Below, piece by piece: positions 9,346-20,380 of a DNA stretch of 64,000 nt. The number at the start of each line of letters is the position of its first letter. The stretch's first letter is position 1. The stretch lies in assembly GCF_033118175.1 (NCBI RefSeq), contig NC_083701.1, positions 12,667,501 through 12,731,500 on the forward strand. The letters are read 5' to 3'. A program made the position numbers and the translations under genes. The notes under the pieces are model-generated. The model saw only the letters and a list, made by a program, of their open reading frames with translations. It was not told the DNA's origin and searched no databases. Origin of the DNA: Dama dama (Eukaryota; Chordata; Mammalia; Artiodactyla; Cervidae).

Positions 9346-10479
9346 ATCTCTTCTTTTCAGAGGTGAAATGAAGTGAAAATAAAGATAATTAGTCCTTTTA
9401 ATAATTAGTTATAACCACATTTGTCCTCCCCGGAGTAGAATAATACACAGTGATGGGAGGATATATCTTTATACAGCTTCCTTCATTACAAATACAAGTG
9501 AAACCGCATCCAGATGCTGAATCATATAAAAGGAAAGATTATAGTGCCAAAGAGTCCACCAATTCTTTGGCTGTCAAAAGTTGAAAGCCTCAGACTGATG
9601 ACCTTTTGTTTAGGAGGAAGCCATAGTTTTAAAGATTGACAGAGCTGAGATTTGGTTGAAAAATAAATTATTCTGTGCCTTAAAAAGGAAAAACTCTAAG
9701 AAGATTTTTCAGGTAGTCCAAACCAGAGGTAGAGAGGAGCCCAGGAATGGGAGAGATAGAATGGCATATATAAGGAAACTGAGTGTCTGGCTAATATGAC
9801 AGCCAGGAAATCCATAAAGAAAACTCCAGCCAAAGAGAAAGCCCTGTGAGGAGTGAATCTATAGAATTCTTGGAAGTTGACATCTTATTAGTAATTTCTC
9901 ATGGTTTTCTGCATAGTGCCACCAAAAAAAACCCTTCCTTTTCCTCTCTCTGAATCATGAATCAAAACAGGGAAAGAAGACTAGATTCTGCAGTTGGGTT
10001 GACTCAAACTAAGAAGATAAAAGCCACAAGTGGCAAGTCATTAATAAGATCAATAATCCAGAAAAGAAACTAGGGACAAAGGAAGAATAGGCGAAATTTG
10101 TGACCTTTCCCAACAGGAATCCAAGCAGATTTAACAGGAGGATGTATTATTGCTGGGTTCTTCAGTGTATCTAGATGGAAGCTTGAGTCTGTTTATTTCA
10201 GTATTAAAGGAAAATGACCACCACTGTCAACTGTAGGATCTGCAAGACACTCAGATGCCTGGTCCTCAGGTCATAAAGAGAATACCAAAATCACAGAAAC
10301 CCTCTAGCACAACAGACAGGACACTCTGTACAGAGGTCCTTCCAGCATCTTTGCTTTCACTCCATTTGCTAGAGTCCATCAACATCGAGTGAGGTACCTT
10401 CTGCAGAGACACTGAGATTGTTCAGGCCACCATCTTTTTCTCTAGCTGCTACAGTTCTACTTGGACATCAATGTCATAT
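9346..10479. other. Single-copy non-coding stretch
   Basis: About 1.1 kb of AT-rich sequence without a recognised repeat, gene or notable open frame. Confidence 0.5.
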
Positions 10480-10720
10480 ACAGATTAAGACTTTTTACTT
10501 TCCTAGTTCTTTCCTGCTTTATAACATCTTAGGTTTTTTCCTACTAAAATCATTGCAACTCTGTACTATTGCTACTTATGATGTTACTCTCTCCCCATCT
10601 GAACTCCAAGCTCCTTGAGTGAAGGAAATGATATTACTCAGATTTGTTCCAGAACCTAGCATAGGGGCAAAATACAAATGTCCAATAAATTTTTATGACA
10701 TTCATAACCAAATGCTTGAA
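10480..10720 (+). repeat. L2 LINE 3' end remnant
   Basis: gaactccaagctccttgagt, cctagcatagg and tccaataaatttttatga match the ordered landmarks of the L2 3' UTR (actagactgtaagctcc, cagtgcctggcaca, gctcaataaat). It is strongly diverged. Confidence 0.55.
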
Positions 10721-11009
10721 TCACATCTTGTTAGCCAACTTTGTTCAAAAGTTTACCAACAAAGCTCAAATGGAATGCCTGAATTTTCTCTGCATTCTTA
10801 CCCCACCTCAGTCATGATCTGTGACAGAGAAGCAATGATTATATATTCCCTGCAAGGATGATCACAACAATGAAATCACAGCCTTCAGCCAGCAGAACTC
10901 ATGGAAACCAGGCCCCACTGCTGTGAGCTTTTGAGGGATGTAGGACTTTGATTTTGCAGTTTACTTTCTTTTCTATCCTGAAGTACTGGATTCTAACTTG
11001 ATTGTCTCA

Positions 11010-11068
11010 TAAAAAAAAAAAAAAAAAAAATGAAATCACTTCAAACTTACAGAAAATTTGTAAAAGTT
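11010..11068 (-). mobile_element. L1M 3' end, left piece
   Basis: Beyond an A-run, ttcaaacttacagaaaattt is the antisense of the tail of an old mammalian L1. The element is interrupted by the BovB at 11069 and continues at 11562. Confidence 0.6.
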
Positions 11069-11551
11069 CAGTTCAGTTCAGTCACTCAGTCATGTCTGAC
11101 TCTTTGCGACCCCATGAATCGCACCACACCAGGCGTCCCTGTCCATCACCAACTCCCGGAGTTTACTCAAACTATGTCCATCGAGTTGGTGATGCCATCC
11201 AGCCATCTCATCCTCTGTCGTCCCCTTCTCCTCCTGTCCCCAATCCCTCCCAGCATCAGGGTCTTTTCCAATGAGTCAGCTCTTCACATGAGGTGGCCAA
11301 AGTACTGGAGTTTCAGCTTCAGCATCGGTCCTTCCAATGAACACCCAGGACTGATCTTCTTTAGGATGGACTGGTGGGATCTCCTTGCAGTCCAAGGGAC
11401 TCTCAAGAGTCTTCTCCAACAACACAGTTCAAAAGCATCAATTCTTCAGCACTCAGCTTTCTTTATAGTCCAACTCTCACATCCATACATGACCACTGGG
11501 AAAACCATAGCCTTGACCTGACGGACCTTGGTTGGCAAAGTAATGTCTCTG
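11069..11551 (-). mobile_element. BovB LINE 3' end with target-site duplication
   Basis: A 5'-truncated BovB on the minus strand, from the terminal tcagttcagtcactcagtca to ggttggcaaagtaatgtctc. It is bounded by perfect tgtaaaagtt copies at 11059-11068 and 11552-11561. It holds only the C-terminal part of ORF2. The 163-codon plus-strand frame is antisense and meaningless. Confidence 0.95.
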
Positions 11552-11561
11552 TGTAAAAGTT

Positions 11562-12365
11562 AAGCAAGACCAAACTTTATATGCACTTCATCCAGATTCA
11601 ATCAGTTTTTAAAATTTGCCACACTTGTTTTTGTCATTCTCCCTCTAATATACACACATACATATATATGTGCATGCATGCTAAGTCATTTCAGTTGTGT
11701 CCAACTCTTTGTGACCCTATGGACTGTAGCCTGCTAGGCTTCTCTGTGCATGGAATTCTCCAGGCAAGAATACTGGGCTGGGTTGCCAGGCCCAACTCCA
11801 GGGGATCTTCCTAACCCAATCCTGACCAGGCATATATGTATGTATGTATACATATACAAGTATATAAAACCTTGTTCCTTAAATTAGTGACAGTAAGCTG
11901 CAGACATCTTGTCCTTTTATGGTAAATACTTCATTCTGTAGTTCCTAAGAGCAAGGGTGTTCACCTCCAAAACTGTGATACAATTATGAACATCAGGAAA
12001 TTTGGCATTGGCACAATGTTACTAATTTGTCTATGATCATAGTCAAATTTCACCAATAGTCCCAATAGTACTATCTATATTAATTTTTCTTGGTCAAATA
12101 TCTAATTTAGCATCACATATTGCATCTGGTTGTCATGTCTCTTGGTCTCCTTTTTTGAGGATTATTCTTCAGCCTACTGTCTTGTATAAGACTGACACTT
12201 TTGAATAACACCAGTCACTAACTGTGTAGACAACACTTTAGTTGGGTTTGGCTGATATTGCCTAATGATTTGACTCACTTTGAGCAGAAACACCACCACA
12301 CCAAGTGATGTCAGTACATCTCATTAGGATTCACTTAGTGTCAGTTCATCCCATTTTAGGTGATG
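11562..12365 (-). mobile_element. L1M 3' UTR, main part, with a SINE inside
   Basis: From ttatatgcacttcatccaga through tgcagacatcttgtcc to gttgtcatgtctcttggtct and gtcagttcatcccatttt, the order of segments follows the antisense 3' UTR of an old L1M subfamily. It is split by a Bov-tA copy at 11675-11828. Confidence 0.65.
11675..11828 (-). mobile_element. Bov-tA-type SINE, head lost
   Basis: Minus-strand Bov-A body from gctaagtcatttcagttgtg to gatcttcctaacccaatcct. It lacks most of the tRNA head. It is flanked on both sides by alternating acatat sequence (tatgtatgtatgtatac at right), which suggests insertion into or growth of a microsatellite. Confidence 0.85.
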
Positions 12366-12382
12366 TTTTCTCCACAAGCTGT

Positions 12383-12470
12383 TTAATAATTGCAAATGGA
12401 AAGATCGTGACTGTACAATGGAGAAACTTGGCAAACACATCTTAATCAAATGATCAAAGTTAACACTGCC
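12383..12470 (+). mobile_element. L1M 3' UTR segment in opposite orientation
   Basis: ggaaagatcgtgactgtaca, ggagaaacttggcaaacaca and aatgatcaaagttaacac correspond to sequence that lies upstream in the same L1M 3' UTR, but here on the plus strand. It abuts the minus-strand part, as expected from a 5' inversion during insertion. Confidence 0.5.
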
Positions 12471-13367
12471 AGCAGCTTCTTTAAAAAAAACTAAAAATCT
12501 ACTTCAATAAGAGATTCAACTATTTTAAGAACTTTTATGGCACCCATCACAATTACATGTTCTGAAAAAAAGATGCATGAAAAACGTGACTAAGATGTTT
12601 ACAGCAATATTTACCCTCAGCACCCAGTGCATAAAATCTAGAAAGATTTTGATGATGTGCAACCAACTCCAAGTCCTTCACAACAAGTTATCTATTGCTA
12701 TCACTTCTAAATGCTTTTTAAATCTTCCAATGACCTTATATAAAAATGAGGAAACAAAAGTACCTTGGTCAACATTGCAAAGCTTAAGCATAATGCTAGA
12801 AATCAAAAACTCTTTCATCTCCTTGCCAGCCCAGAGTTCTTCACTCTGCAGGAATTTATTCAAAACCAGTGAAACTATGGGTCTTCAACGTTCGAAAAAT
12901 CTCTCAACAGAAACTATGCGGGAGGTCAGGTACTAATTCTATTTTCATTCTGTTAGATAGCACTCTGTAACTCCTTCATTAAAAGAAACATTCAGAGAAA
13001 GGCTGGAAGAATGTGGATGTGGGAGGGATGTGAGTGTTAAACAGGGGAAGGGAAAAGAACTGGAAGAGAAAAGGATTCCAATTCCCCCCCTCAGGAGACC
13101 AATCCTGCCTGCAGCCTTCTAAAAGGCAAACCATGCTGATCTGAATACAGGAATTTTGGGTGAGCTCAAGAACCCTTTACAGAGAAAGGAGGAAGCTCTG
13201 TTTCACTGTAGATAAGAACTTAAAAGCAACAACTGTATATAGCACTCCTGTTCAGAAAAAACCCCAAAGCTTCCACAGAGTTCCAAATTCTTCAAGTTAT
13301 AGATCAACCTCCCTTATGGGTGGCTCTCATTAAGCCATATTTGGAAGATGTGTCATGAAATGGAGGT
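12471..13367. other. Single-copy stretch with an unsupported 119-codon frame
   Basis: The frame at 12577-12936 (plus) has no recognisable domain, signal or splice context and its composition is that of AT-rich chance sequence. Otherwise nothing is recognised. Confidence 0.45.
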
Positions 13368-13377
13368 CATGATGATG

Positions 13378-13610
13378 TGTGTGTATGTGTGCATGCTCAA
13401 GCATGTGCTCAGTCGTGTCCGACTCTGTGACCTCAAAGACAGTAGCCCGCCAGTCTTCTCTGTCCTTGGAATTTATCCAGGCAATGATAATGGAGTGAAC
13501 AGCCATTTCCTACTCCAGAGGATCTTCCCGACCCAGGGATCGAATTCGAGTCTCTTGTGGCTCCTGCACTGGTAGGCAGGTTCTTTACCATTGCGTCACC
13601 TGGGAAGCCC
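13378..13610 (-). mobile_element. Bov-tA SINE with long-head variant
   Basis: A full-length minus-strand copy with a (tgtg)n tail at left and the head ...cgtcacctgggaagccc at right. Flanks tcatgatgat (13368-13377) and tcataatgat (13611-13620) form a target-site duplication with one mismatch. Confidence 0.93.
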
Positions 13611-13633
13611 TCATAATGATACTGCCCCCACCT

Positions 13634-13668
13634 CCAAAAAAAAAAAAAAGAAAAAAAAAAAAAAACCA
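13634..13668 (+). repeat. A-rich simple repeat
   Basis: Two A-runs of about 14-15 separated by one G, followed by ccagaaaggaaggaagg. It has no attached LINE or SINE body that I can see. Confidence 0.8.
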
Positions 13669-14259
13669 GAAAGGAAGGAAGGTGTGGAGCAGGACCAGAT
13701 TGAGAAGAGGTGGTGGCAAATGCTTGCCTGTTTCTCTTGAGCTGAGCTGAAGGAAGTGGAGCCTACAATGCAAACTCACCTGCATCTGTGTAGCCAGTGA
13801 GACAGGAAAGATGCTTTGCAAGGTTGGACATTTGTAGCTACTGACTTTTGGAAAGAGTCATCTGAATTCTACAGAGGGTGAGTGGGTGTGACTACTAGAT
13901 ATCTCCAAAGGGGAAGTAAAACCACAAACACTGGAGAGATAATTGAGTCCTTAAAATGTAGGCTGCAAGCACTAAGAGAGACCCTTCCAAAGTGTACCCT
14001 TTCCTCTTCCACTTTGCCCTCTCAGAAGGAGAAGTAGACCAATGCATGGGGATTAGCTGTCTAGATCACCTCCTTTTATTAGCAGCTGTTTCATGCTTTG
14101 TTCAACAGCAGCTGTATAAATTCTCCTTCTATCCCACTTGGTCATAGCTTTCTCTCCAGGGATGCATTAATTTCTCCTGGCTGACCTCAGTCATTCAGAC
14201 TGTTTCACTCTCTTCTTCACAGATATCATTCCCAATTTCTGCATTTAGGCATCCCACTC
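13669..14259. other. Single-copy non-coding stretch
   Basis: Nothing recognised. The region ends where BovB homology begins, at about 14260. Confidence 0.45.
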
Positions 14260-14361
14260 CAGAAAGAATGAAGGGATGGAGCGAAAGCAAAAACGATACC
14301 CAGTTGTGGATGGGACTGGTGATAGAAGCAAGGTCTGATACTGTAAAGAGCAATATTGCAT

Positions 14362-15072
14362 AGGAACATGGAATGTTAGGTCCATGAATCAAGGCAAATT
14401 GGAAGTCGTCAAACAGGAGATGGCAAGAGTGAATGTCGACATTCTAGGAATCAGTGAACTAAAATGGACTGGAATGGGTGAATTTAACTCAGATGACCAT
14501 TATATCTACTACTGTGAGCAAGAATCCCTTAGAAGAAATGGAGTAGCCATCATGGTCAACAAAAGAGTCCAAAATGCAGTACTTGGATGCAATCTCAAAA
14601 ACAACAGAATAATCTCTGTTTATTTCCAAGGCAAACCATTCAATATCACAATAATCCAAGCCTATGCCCCAACCAATAATGCTGAAGAACCTGAAGTTGA
14701 ACAGTTCTATGAAGATCTACAAGATCTTTTAGAACTAACACCCAAAAAAGATGTCCTTTTCATTATAGGGGACTGGCATACAAAAGTGGAAGTCAAGAAA
14801 CACCTGGAGTAACAGGCAAATTTGGCCTTGGAGTATGCAACGAAGCACGGCAAAGGCTAATATAGTTTTGCCAAGAGAATGCACTGCTCATAGCAAACAC
14901 CCTCTTCTAACAACACAAGAGAAGACTCTACACATGGACATCACCAGATGGTCAACACCGAAATCAGATTGATTATATTCTTTGCAGCCAAAGATGGAGA
15001 AGCTCTATACAGTCAGCAAAAACAAGACCGGAAGCTGACAGTGGCTCAGATCATGAACTCCTTATTGCCAAA
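14362..15072 (+). pseudogene. BovB ORF2 endonuclease domain (broken)
   Basis: The AP-endonuclease-like domain nicks target DNA to start reverse transcription. Recognisable blocks are GTWNVRS at 14362, ISELKWTGMGEF around 14452, QAYAPT around 14658, GDWH at 14769-14780 and SDHELL at 15047. In the family the third block reads GDWN, and this Asn is a catalytic residue of APE-type nucleases, so its change to His would itself inactivate the enzyme. The open part 14384-14812 ends after a frameshift near 14786. A second stop is at 14863. SDHELL is back in a readable frame after the stops. Confidence 0.85.
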
Positions 15073-15829
15073 TTCAGACATAAATTGAAGAAAGTAGGGA
15101 AAACTACTAGACCATACAGGTATGACCTAAATCAAATCCCTTATGACTATATAGTGGAAGTAAGAAATAGATTTAAGGGACTAGATCTGATAGAGTGCCT
15201 GATGAACTATGGACAGAGGTTCATGACATTATACAGGAGACAGGGATCAAGACCATCCCCATGGAAAAGAAATGCAAAAAGGCAAAAAAGTTTGTCTGAG
15301 GAGGCCTTACGAATAGCTGTGAAAAGAAGAGAAGAGAAAAGCAAAGGAGAAAGGGAAAGATATTCCCGTTTGAATGCAGACTTCCAAAGAACAGCAAGGA
15401 GAGATAAGAAAGCCTTCCTCAGCGATCGATGCAAAGAAATACAGGAAAACAACAGAATGGGAAAGACTAGAGATCTCTTCAAGAAAATTAGAGATACCAA
15501 GGGAAAATTTCACGCAAAGATGAGTTCGATAAAGGACAAAAATTGTATGGACCTAATAGAAGCAGAAGATATTAAGCCGAGGTGGCAAGAATACATAGAG
15601 GTACTGTACAAAAAAAGATCTTCATGACCCAGAAAATCACGATGGTGTGATCACTCACCTAGAGCCAGACATCCTCGAATGCAAAGTCAAGAGGGCCTTA
15701 GAAAACATCACTATGAACAAAGCTAGTGGAGGTGATGGAATTCCAGTTGAGCTATTTCAAATCCTGAAAGATGATGCTATGAAAGTGCTGCACTCAATAT
15801 GCCAGCAAATTTGGAAAACTCAGCAGTGA
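15073..15829 (+). pseudogene. BovB ORF2 linker region (broken)
   Basis: The basic linker between endonuclease and RT is readable as two open pieces. Codons 15085-15627 (180) contain RPYRYDLNQIPYDY and RMGKTRDLFKKIRDTKG. Codons 15647-15829 contain NKASGGDGIPVELFQ, the start of the RT fold. The first ends after an extra A in a homopolymer near 15612, the second at a TGA where the family has Trp. Confidence 0.85.
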
Positions 15830-17148
15830 CCACAGGACTGCAAAAGGTCAGTTTTCATTCCAACCCCAAAGAATGCTCAAACTACCACACAATTGTACTC
15901 AGCTCACACGCTAGTAAAGTAATGCTCAAAATTCTCCAAGCCAGGCTTCAGCAATACGTGAACAGAGAACTTCCAGATGTTCAAGCCAGTTTTAGAAAAG
16001 GCAGAGGAACCAGAGATCAAATTGCCAACATCCGCTGGATCATCAAAAAAGCAAGAGAGTTCCAGAAAAACATCTGTTTCTGCTTTATTGACTACACCAA
16101 AGCCTTTGACTGTCAATAAACTGTGGAAAATTCTGAAAGAGATGGGAATACCAGACCACCTGACCTGCCTCTTGAGAAATCTGTATGCAGGTCAGGAAGC
16201 AACAGTTAGAACTGGACATGGAACAACAGACTGGTTCCAAATTGGGAAAGGAGTATGCCAAGGCTGTATTTTGTCACCCTGCTTATTTAACTTATATGCA
16301 GAATACATCATGAGAAACGCTGGGCTGGAAGAAGCACAAGCTGGAATCAAGATTGCTGGGAGAAATATCAATAACCTCAGATATGCAGATGACACTACCC
16401 TTATGGCAGAAAGTGAAGAAGAACTGAAAAGCCTCTTGATGAAAGTGAAAGAGGAGAGTGAAAAAGTTGGCTTAAAGCTCAACATTCAGAAAACTAAGAT
16501 CATGGCATCTGGTCCCATCACTTCATGGGAAATAGATGGGGAAACAGTGGAAACAGTGTCAGACTTTATTTTTCTGGGCTCCAAAATCACTACAGATGGT
16601 GATTGCAGCCATGAAATTAAAAGACGATTACTCCTTGGAAGGAAAGTTATGACCAACCTAGACAGAATATTAAAAAGCAGAGACATTACTTTGCCAACAA
16701 AGGTCCGTCTAGTCAAGGCTATGGTTTTACCAGTGGTCATGTATGGATGTGAGAGTTGGACTGTGAAGAAAGCTGAGCGCCAAAAAATTGATGCTTTTGA
16801 ACTGTGGTATTGGAGAAGACTCTTGAGAGTCCCTTGGACTGAAGATCCAACCAGTCCATCCTAAAGGAGATCAGTCCTGGGTGTTCATTGGAAGGACTGA
16901 TGTTGAAGCTGAAACTCCAATACTTTGGCCACCTCATGCGAAGAGTTGACTCATTGGAAAAGACCCTGATGCTGGGAGGTATTGGGTGCAAGAGGAGAAG
17001 CGGACGACAGAGGATGAGATGGCTCGATGGCATCACCGACTTGATGGACATGAGTATGAGTAAACTCTGGGAGTTGGTGATGGACAGGGAGGTCCGGCGT
17101 GCTGCGATTCATGGGGTTGCAAACAGTTGGACACGACTGAGTGACTGA
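15830..17148 (+). pseudogene. BovB ORF2 reverse transcriptase and C-terminus (broken)
   Basis: The RT copies element RNA at the nicked target. Motif A (FIDYTKAFD, 16084-16110), the motif-B region (GVCQGCILSPCLFN near 16249) and catalytic motif C YADD (16382-16393) are all visible. The Arg usually preceding QG is Cys here. Motif A and motif C are in different frames because of a deletion near 16113, which also gives a stop at 16117-16119. The open piece containing YADD runs to 16864. A frameshift near 16840 separates it from the C-terminal piece, which ends at the family's native stop, 17146-17148. Confidence 0.88.
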
Positions 17149-17284
17149 ACTGACTGACTGACTGACTTGTTAGACTAGAGCCTTACCTCTTTAGTTGCCC
17201 TCTTTCCTGTTTCCCTGGAAGACCAGCACACAAGACCAAGAGTGTAAAACCAGAAAGCAATGCAGGGAGGAAGCAGAGTGGTGA

Positions 17285-17361
17285 AGAGCCCAGATTCTGA
17301 AGTTGGACACTCCTGGTTTTGAGCAGAGTCCCTCCAATTATTAAACTGTGTGACCTTAGCC
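17285..17361 (+). repeat. MIR SINE remnant, left half
   Basis: agcccagattctgaagttgg, then ctgtgtgaccttagccaag, match MIR (ctggagccagactgcc...ctgtgtgaccttgggcaag). It is split by the Bov-tA copy at 17372-17593. Confidence 0.75.
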
Positions 17362-17371
17362 AAGCCTATAT

Positions 17372-17593
17372 GGACTTCCCAGGTGGCTCTGATGGTAAAG
17401 AATCTGCCTACCAATGCAGGAGCTGTAAGAGAGATAGGTTGGATCCCCAGGTCGGGAAGATCCCCGGAGGAGGGCGTGGCAACTCACTCCAGTATTCTTG
17501 CCTGAAGAATCCCATGGACAGAGGAGCCTGGCGGGCTACAGTCCACAGGCTTGCAAAGAATTGGACACATCTAAAGTGATTTAGCACACACAG
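17372..17593 (+). mobile_element. Bov-tA SINE inserted in a MIR
   Basis: A full-length plus-strand copy (ggacttcccaggtggctctg ... gatttagcacacacag). It is flanked by perfect caagcctatat copies at 17361-17371 and 17594-17604, so the boundaries are secure. Confidence 0.95.
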
Positions 17594-17604
17594 CAAGCCT
17601 ATAT

Positions 17605-17720
17605 ATCAACTTCATCTGCAAAGCTGACACAATAATAAATCTCTTGTTTCACATAATGCATGCAAAGTTCTCAGCATATAGTAAGGACTCGATAAATCTT
17701 AGTTGTTAGTGTTGCTATCG
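17605..17720 (+). repeat. MIR SINE remnant, right half
   Basis: acttcatctgcaaagctgac ... gttctcagcatatagtaagg ... cgataaatcttagttgtt continues the MIR of 17285 in the correct order. Confidence 0.7.
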
Positions 17721-17770
17721 TCATCATCATCATTATAGTCATTTTTGCCATCAGCACCATCATCATCCCT
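17716..17770 (+). repeat. Imperfect (ATC)n microsatellite
   Basis: Interrupted trinucleotide repeat: cgtcatcatcatcattatag, then accatcatcatccc. Confidence 0.75.
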
Positions 17771-19244
17771 TTCTTCTTTCATCATTATAAAAAATTAGGC
17801 AGGAAATAAACATCACGGGTTTCACATTTCTAGCAATTTCAGAATCTCACTAAGTTCTGTGGTGATTCTTTTAGGAATATGTCTTGATCCTCACACTTAT
17901 GGCATTTTCTCATACGAAGGATGTCTTTTGCTCAAGAGAGGATGCATATTTACATGGCAAAGAGGAGGAAAGGTCTATGCCCATCTCCACCCCCACCACC
18001 TGGCACAGCTGGGCCAGGATCTGGAGGAAGCCAGAGCAGCGGTGTGGCCACCCAGAGGTTTTGGCAGCATCTTGGTTCCCCTTTGCCTTGGGTCAGAGGC
18101 ACCGGACCCACGACTTGGGCTCTCCCAGCCTTGGTGTTCAGCACACCATGTTCATTGCATGTTCCAGGACTCTTGCCTGTTTTCTTAGCTGCCTCCCTGA
18201 CTGGACCACAAGTGGCTCTAGCATGTGCGGGGGTGTTGAATTCACCTCCGTGTTCATAAGCCCAAGCCCAGTAAAGGAGGAAGGGTTTTGAGCAGGTTTC
18301 CCTCTTTGTCATCACCTTTCGCAGTCTCACTTTCTGTTCCTCTTCTGTCCGTGAAGAATCACATTAGGACAGAATCATAGACATAAATAACCCTCCCTCC
18401 CCAAACACACATCCACTCCCATGGACACATGAGGAAATGGGCTCCAGGAGGAAATACTCTGGGCCTGGGATCTCACAACAGGTGAGCAAGATGAGGATGG
18501 AGGAGTCAGAATTTCTGCTGCACGATCCTACACAGCCTCTGTGTTCAAGGGCTCATATAGCGCAGAGTCTCTACTGAGGATCTGTCGTTTGGGGGAACCC
18601 CAGCCAGGTGACTCATCACAGAGAACTACCCTGTTTTCACCTGAAGGATCACTTACTAGCTCTCCTTGCCTCATGCCCTTTTTGGTTGAAAAGCTGCCTG
18701 CAACATCCAGTGACCACATCCTCCTTGTCATTTGCCAACTTGCCAGCGTCTTCCCCTTCCTCCTTCCCCACCTCCACTTTCTTGCAAAACTGGTTCATTC
18801 TGGGCATCCGTTAAATTCCTTTTTACTAATGTGAGGGTGGGTGTTAAAATAGTCACATCTATATGTATTTTTAGAGGGGCCTTCAGAGGTCAGTGGCTCT
18901 AATTAAAGATTAGAGAGATTACAGGCCCTGGCTTCAGGAAGGTAGACATGGTAAGGTGGCATTTCTAGATTCTGGGGGTGTGGAGGGGTGGGGGAGAGAT
19001 GTGCTACTGGGCAGGATGCACCTCATGTCCTGTGTCATTGAAGGGGTTGATGGGTCAGATCATTGGAGAGTGAAATACATACTGTCTGACCCATTTCACA
19101 TATTTCACACTAGTGCCTAAAGTCTTGATCTCATTGCCTGCTCCTTCCACATAAGTAGAAATAATAGGAGTGGAAATAACTGTCTTCAGAGCTGTCGCCT
19201 ATCTACTGATTTTTCACTCTGGCAGGTTACATGATGTAAAATCT
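17771..19244. other. Single-copy stretch with a GC-richer patch; no gene supported
   Basis: Between ~17860 and 18330 the sequence is GC-richer and stays open in all three plus frames (109, 135 and 112 codons) and in one minus frame (126 codons). Several overlapping open frames at once indicate few AT-rich stops rather than coding. I see no family motif. A weak antisense MIR lies at 18425-18540. No splice-site-framed exon could be argued. Confidence 0.4.
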
Positions 19245-19247
19245 CAG

Positions 19248-19360
19248 CCCCACTCCAAGGTAGGAGTTATAAACAAAACCAGACTCAGAGAAGTTGAATC
19301 ATGTTATACAGGTCAGAAGTGGCTTTGAATCCATGGATATCTTACTCCAAAGCCCACTCC
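19248..19360 (-). repeat. MIR SINE remnant
   Basis: Diverged: ccagactcagagaagttgaa, then tacaggtcagaagtggcttt, follow antisense MIR (ctgaggctcagagagg...cagctagtaagtggc). Confidence 0.6.
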
Positions 19361-20089
19361 TTGTATTTCCCTCTATGGTACTCATGATCACGTGGTTCTG
19401 TTTGGCAGAGATACAGGATGGTATGGGTTTAGTGATGGGAACACAGAGATGGAAAAGAATACCTGGAAAGGGATCACTGACAGGAAGCGGAGGGGTCATT
19501 TGTTTGTTTGTTTGCTTCCTTTGGGTCCCAAGGCATTTGAAAGAGAATATAACTAAATGGGGTCAATGGTTGCCAATTCAAGCAACTTCCTCCCTTTGTG
19601 TTATACCTCCCTTTGTGTTACACCTTTCCTGGCTCACAAATTTTTGCCACCTGTCAGCAACTGCAAGCATTTGAGAATTTAAATTCTGGACTAGAACTCA
19701 GATAGACTGAAGCTTTGGGTGGCTGCCTTCTGGGGAGCTTGTCATTTTTTTAATTTGTTATTATCATATCAGACTCAGAGGGATGCTCAGAAAACCAAGG
19801 TGGAAACTCCCTGTGTTGTCTTCTTTCCATCTGCGGAAGCTCATAGTTGACAAATCCTTTCCCAGTGCAACCATCCTCTTCTTCTGATCTCTGAAAGATG
19901 CTCACAACCTTGCTCTGAAGATGGCCTCAGAAGACTCACATCTCCCACTTTCCTTCCTTGAGGTATTATGTTTGGGAGCTATCATAATAAACCCTGACCA
20001 TTCGATGTTTTGAGCAAAACTCTTCTCCCTGGAAAACTTGGTTCTTTTAAAGACATAGACCTTTATAGACCAAGTCCAGGCACATTTCT
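19361..20089. other. Single-copy stretch with two small tandem repeats
   Basis: (GTTT)n lies at about 19499-19515. A 17-bp unit ctccctttgtgttatac is duplicated in tandem at 19590-19606 and 19607-19623 with one difference. The 126-codon frame 19294-19674 overlaps MIR and is not supported. Confidence 0.55.
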
Positions 20090-20380
20090 CATTCTGTGGG
20101 GATGCTCACCCACTCATTCCTTTGCTAGGTGAATTGCCCTTTCTGCAAAGCCCAGGCAGTCTCATCTTCCTGATATACTCAGGGTTAATCCAGAGCTTCC
20201 CGGCTGAGCTTTCTTTCTATCTTGACCTTGATCATGATCTTTAACACTGCACTTATTTCATTTCTCCACACAACCTCCTAAAGATAAGGGTTCTATCTTA
20301 CCTTTCCATCTCAGCACCTTGCCTGGCACATGGCAGGCAATTCATAAATGGATGTGAAATAAATCATGTGATCCTCTATT
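20090..20380 (+). repeat. L2 LINE 3' end remnant
   Basis: cactgcacttatttcatttc, gataagggttctatcttacc and tcagcaccttgcctggcaca, then an ataaat end, follow the L2 3' UTR in order. Confidence 0.7.

Larger units (their letters stand above)
14260..17166 (+). mobile_element. Nearly full-length BovB (RTE) LINE, inactive
   Basis: About 2.9 kb of BovB in one orientation: endonuclease, linker, reverse transcriptase and C-terminal region, ending in the family's (tgactgac)n tail. Consensus ORF2 is one continuous frame. Here it is broken by a 1-bp deletion near 14786, TAG at 14863-14865, a ~4-bp deletion near 15191, an extra A in the run at 15610-15616, TGA at 15827-15829 (a Trp codon in the family), an ~8-bp deletion near 16113 and a frameshift near 16840. 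The native stop is at 17146-17148. It is the longest BovB in the window and clearly cannot move itself. Confidence 0.93.

Noticed and set aside
11030..11521. 163-codon plus-strand open frame
   Set aside because: Antisense read-through of the minus-strand BovB 3' end; nearly the same peptide appears at 4105, 16737, 36256, 43568 and 50721.
15977..16864. 295-codon frame as a functional reverse transcriptase gene
   Set aside because: The first ~43 codons are out of the RT frame. Motif A lies in another frame and several stops and frameshifts surround it; it is a BovB pseudogene.
17859..18330. Host exon in the GC-richer patch
   Set aside because: Several frames open at once, no family similarity and no convincing splice sites; kept only as a low-interest observation.
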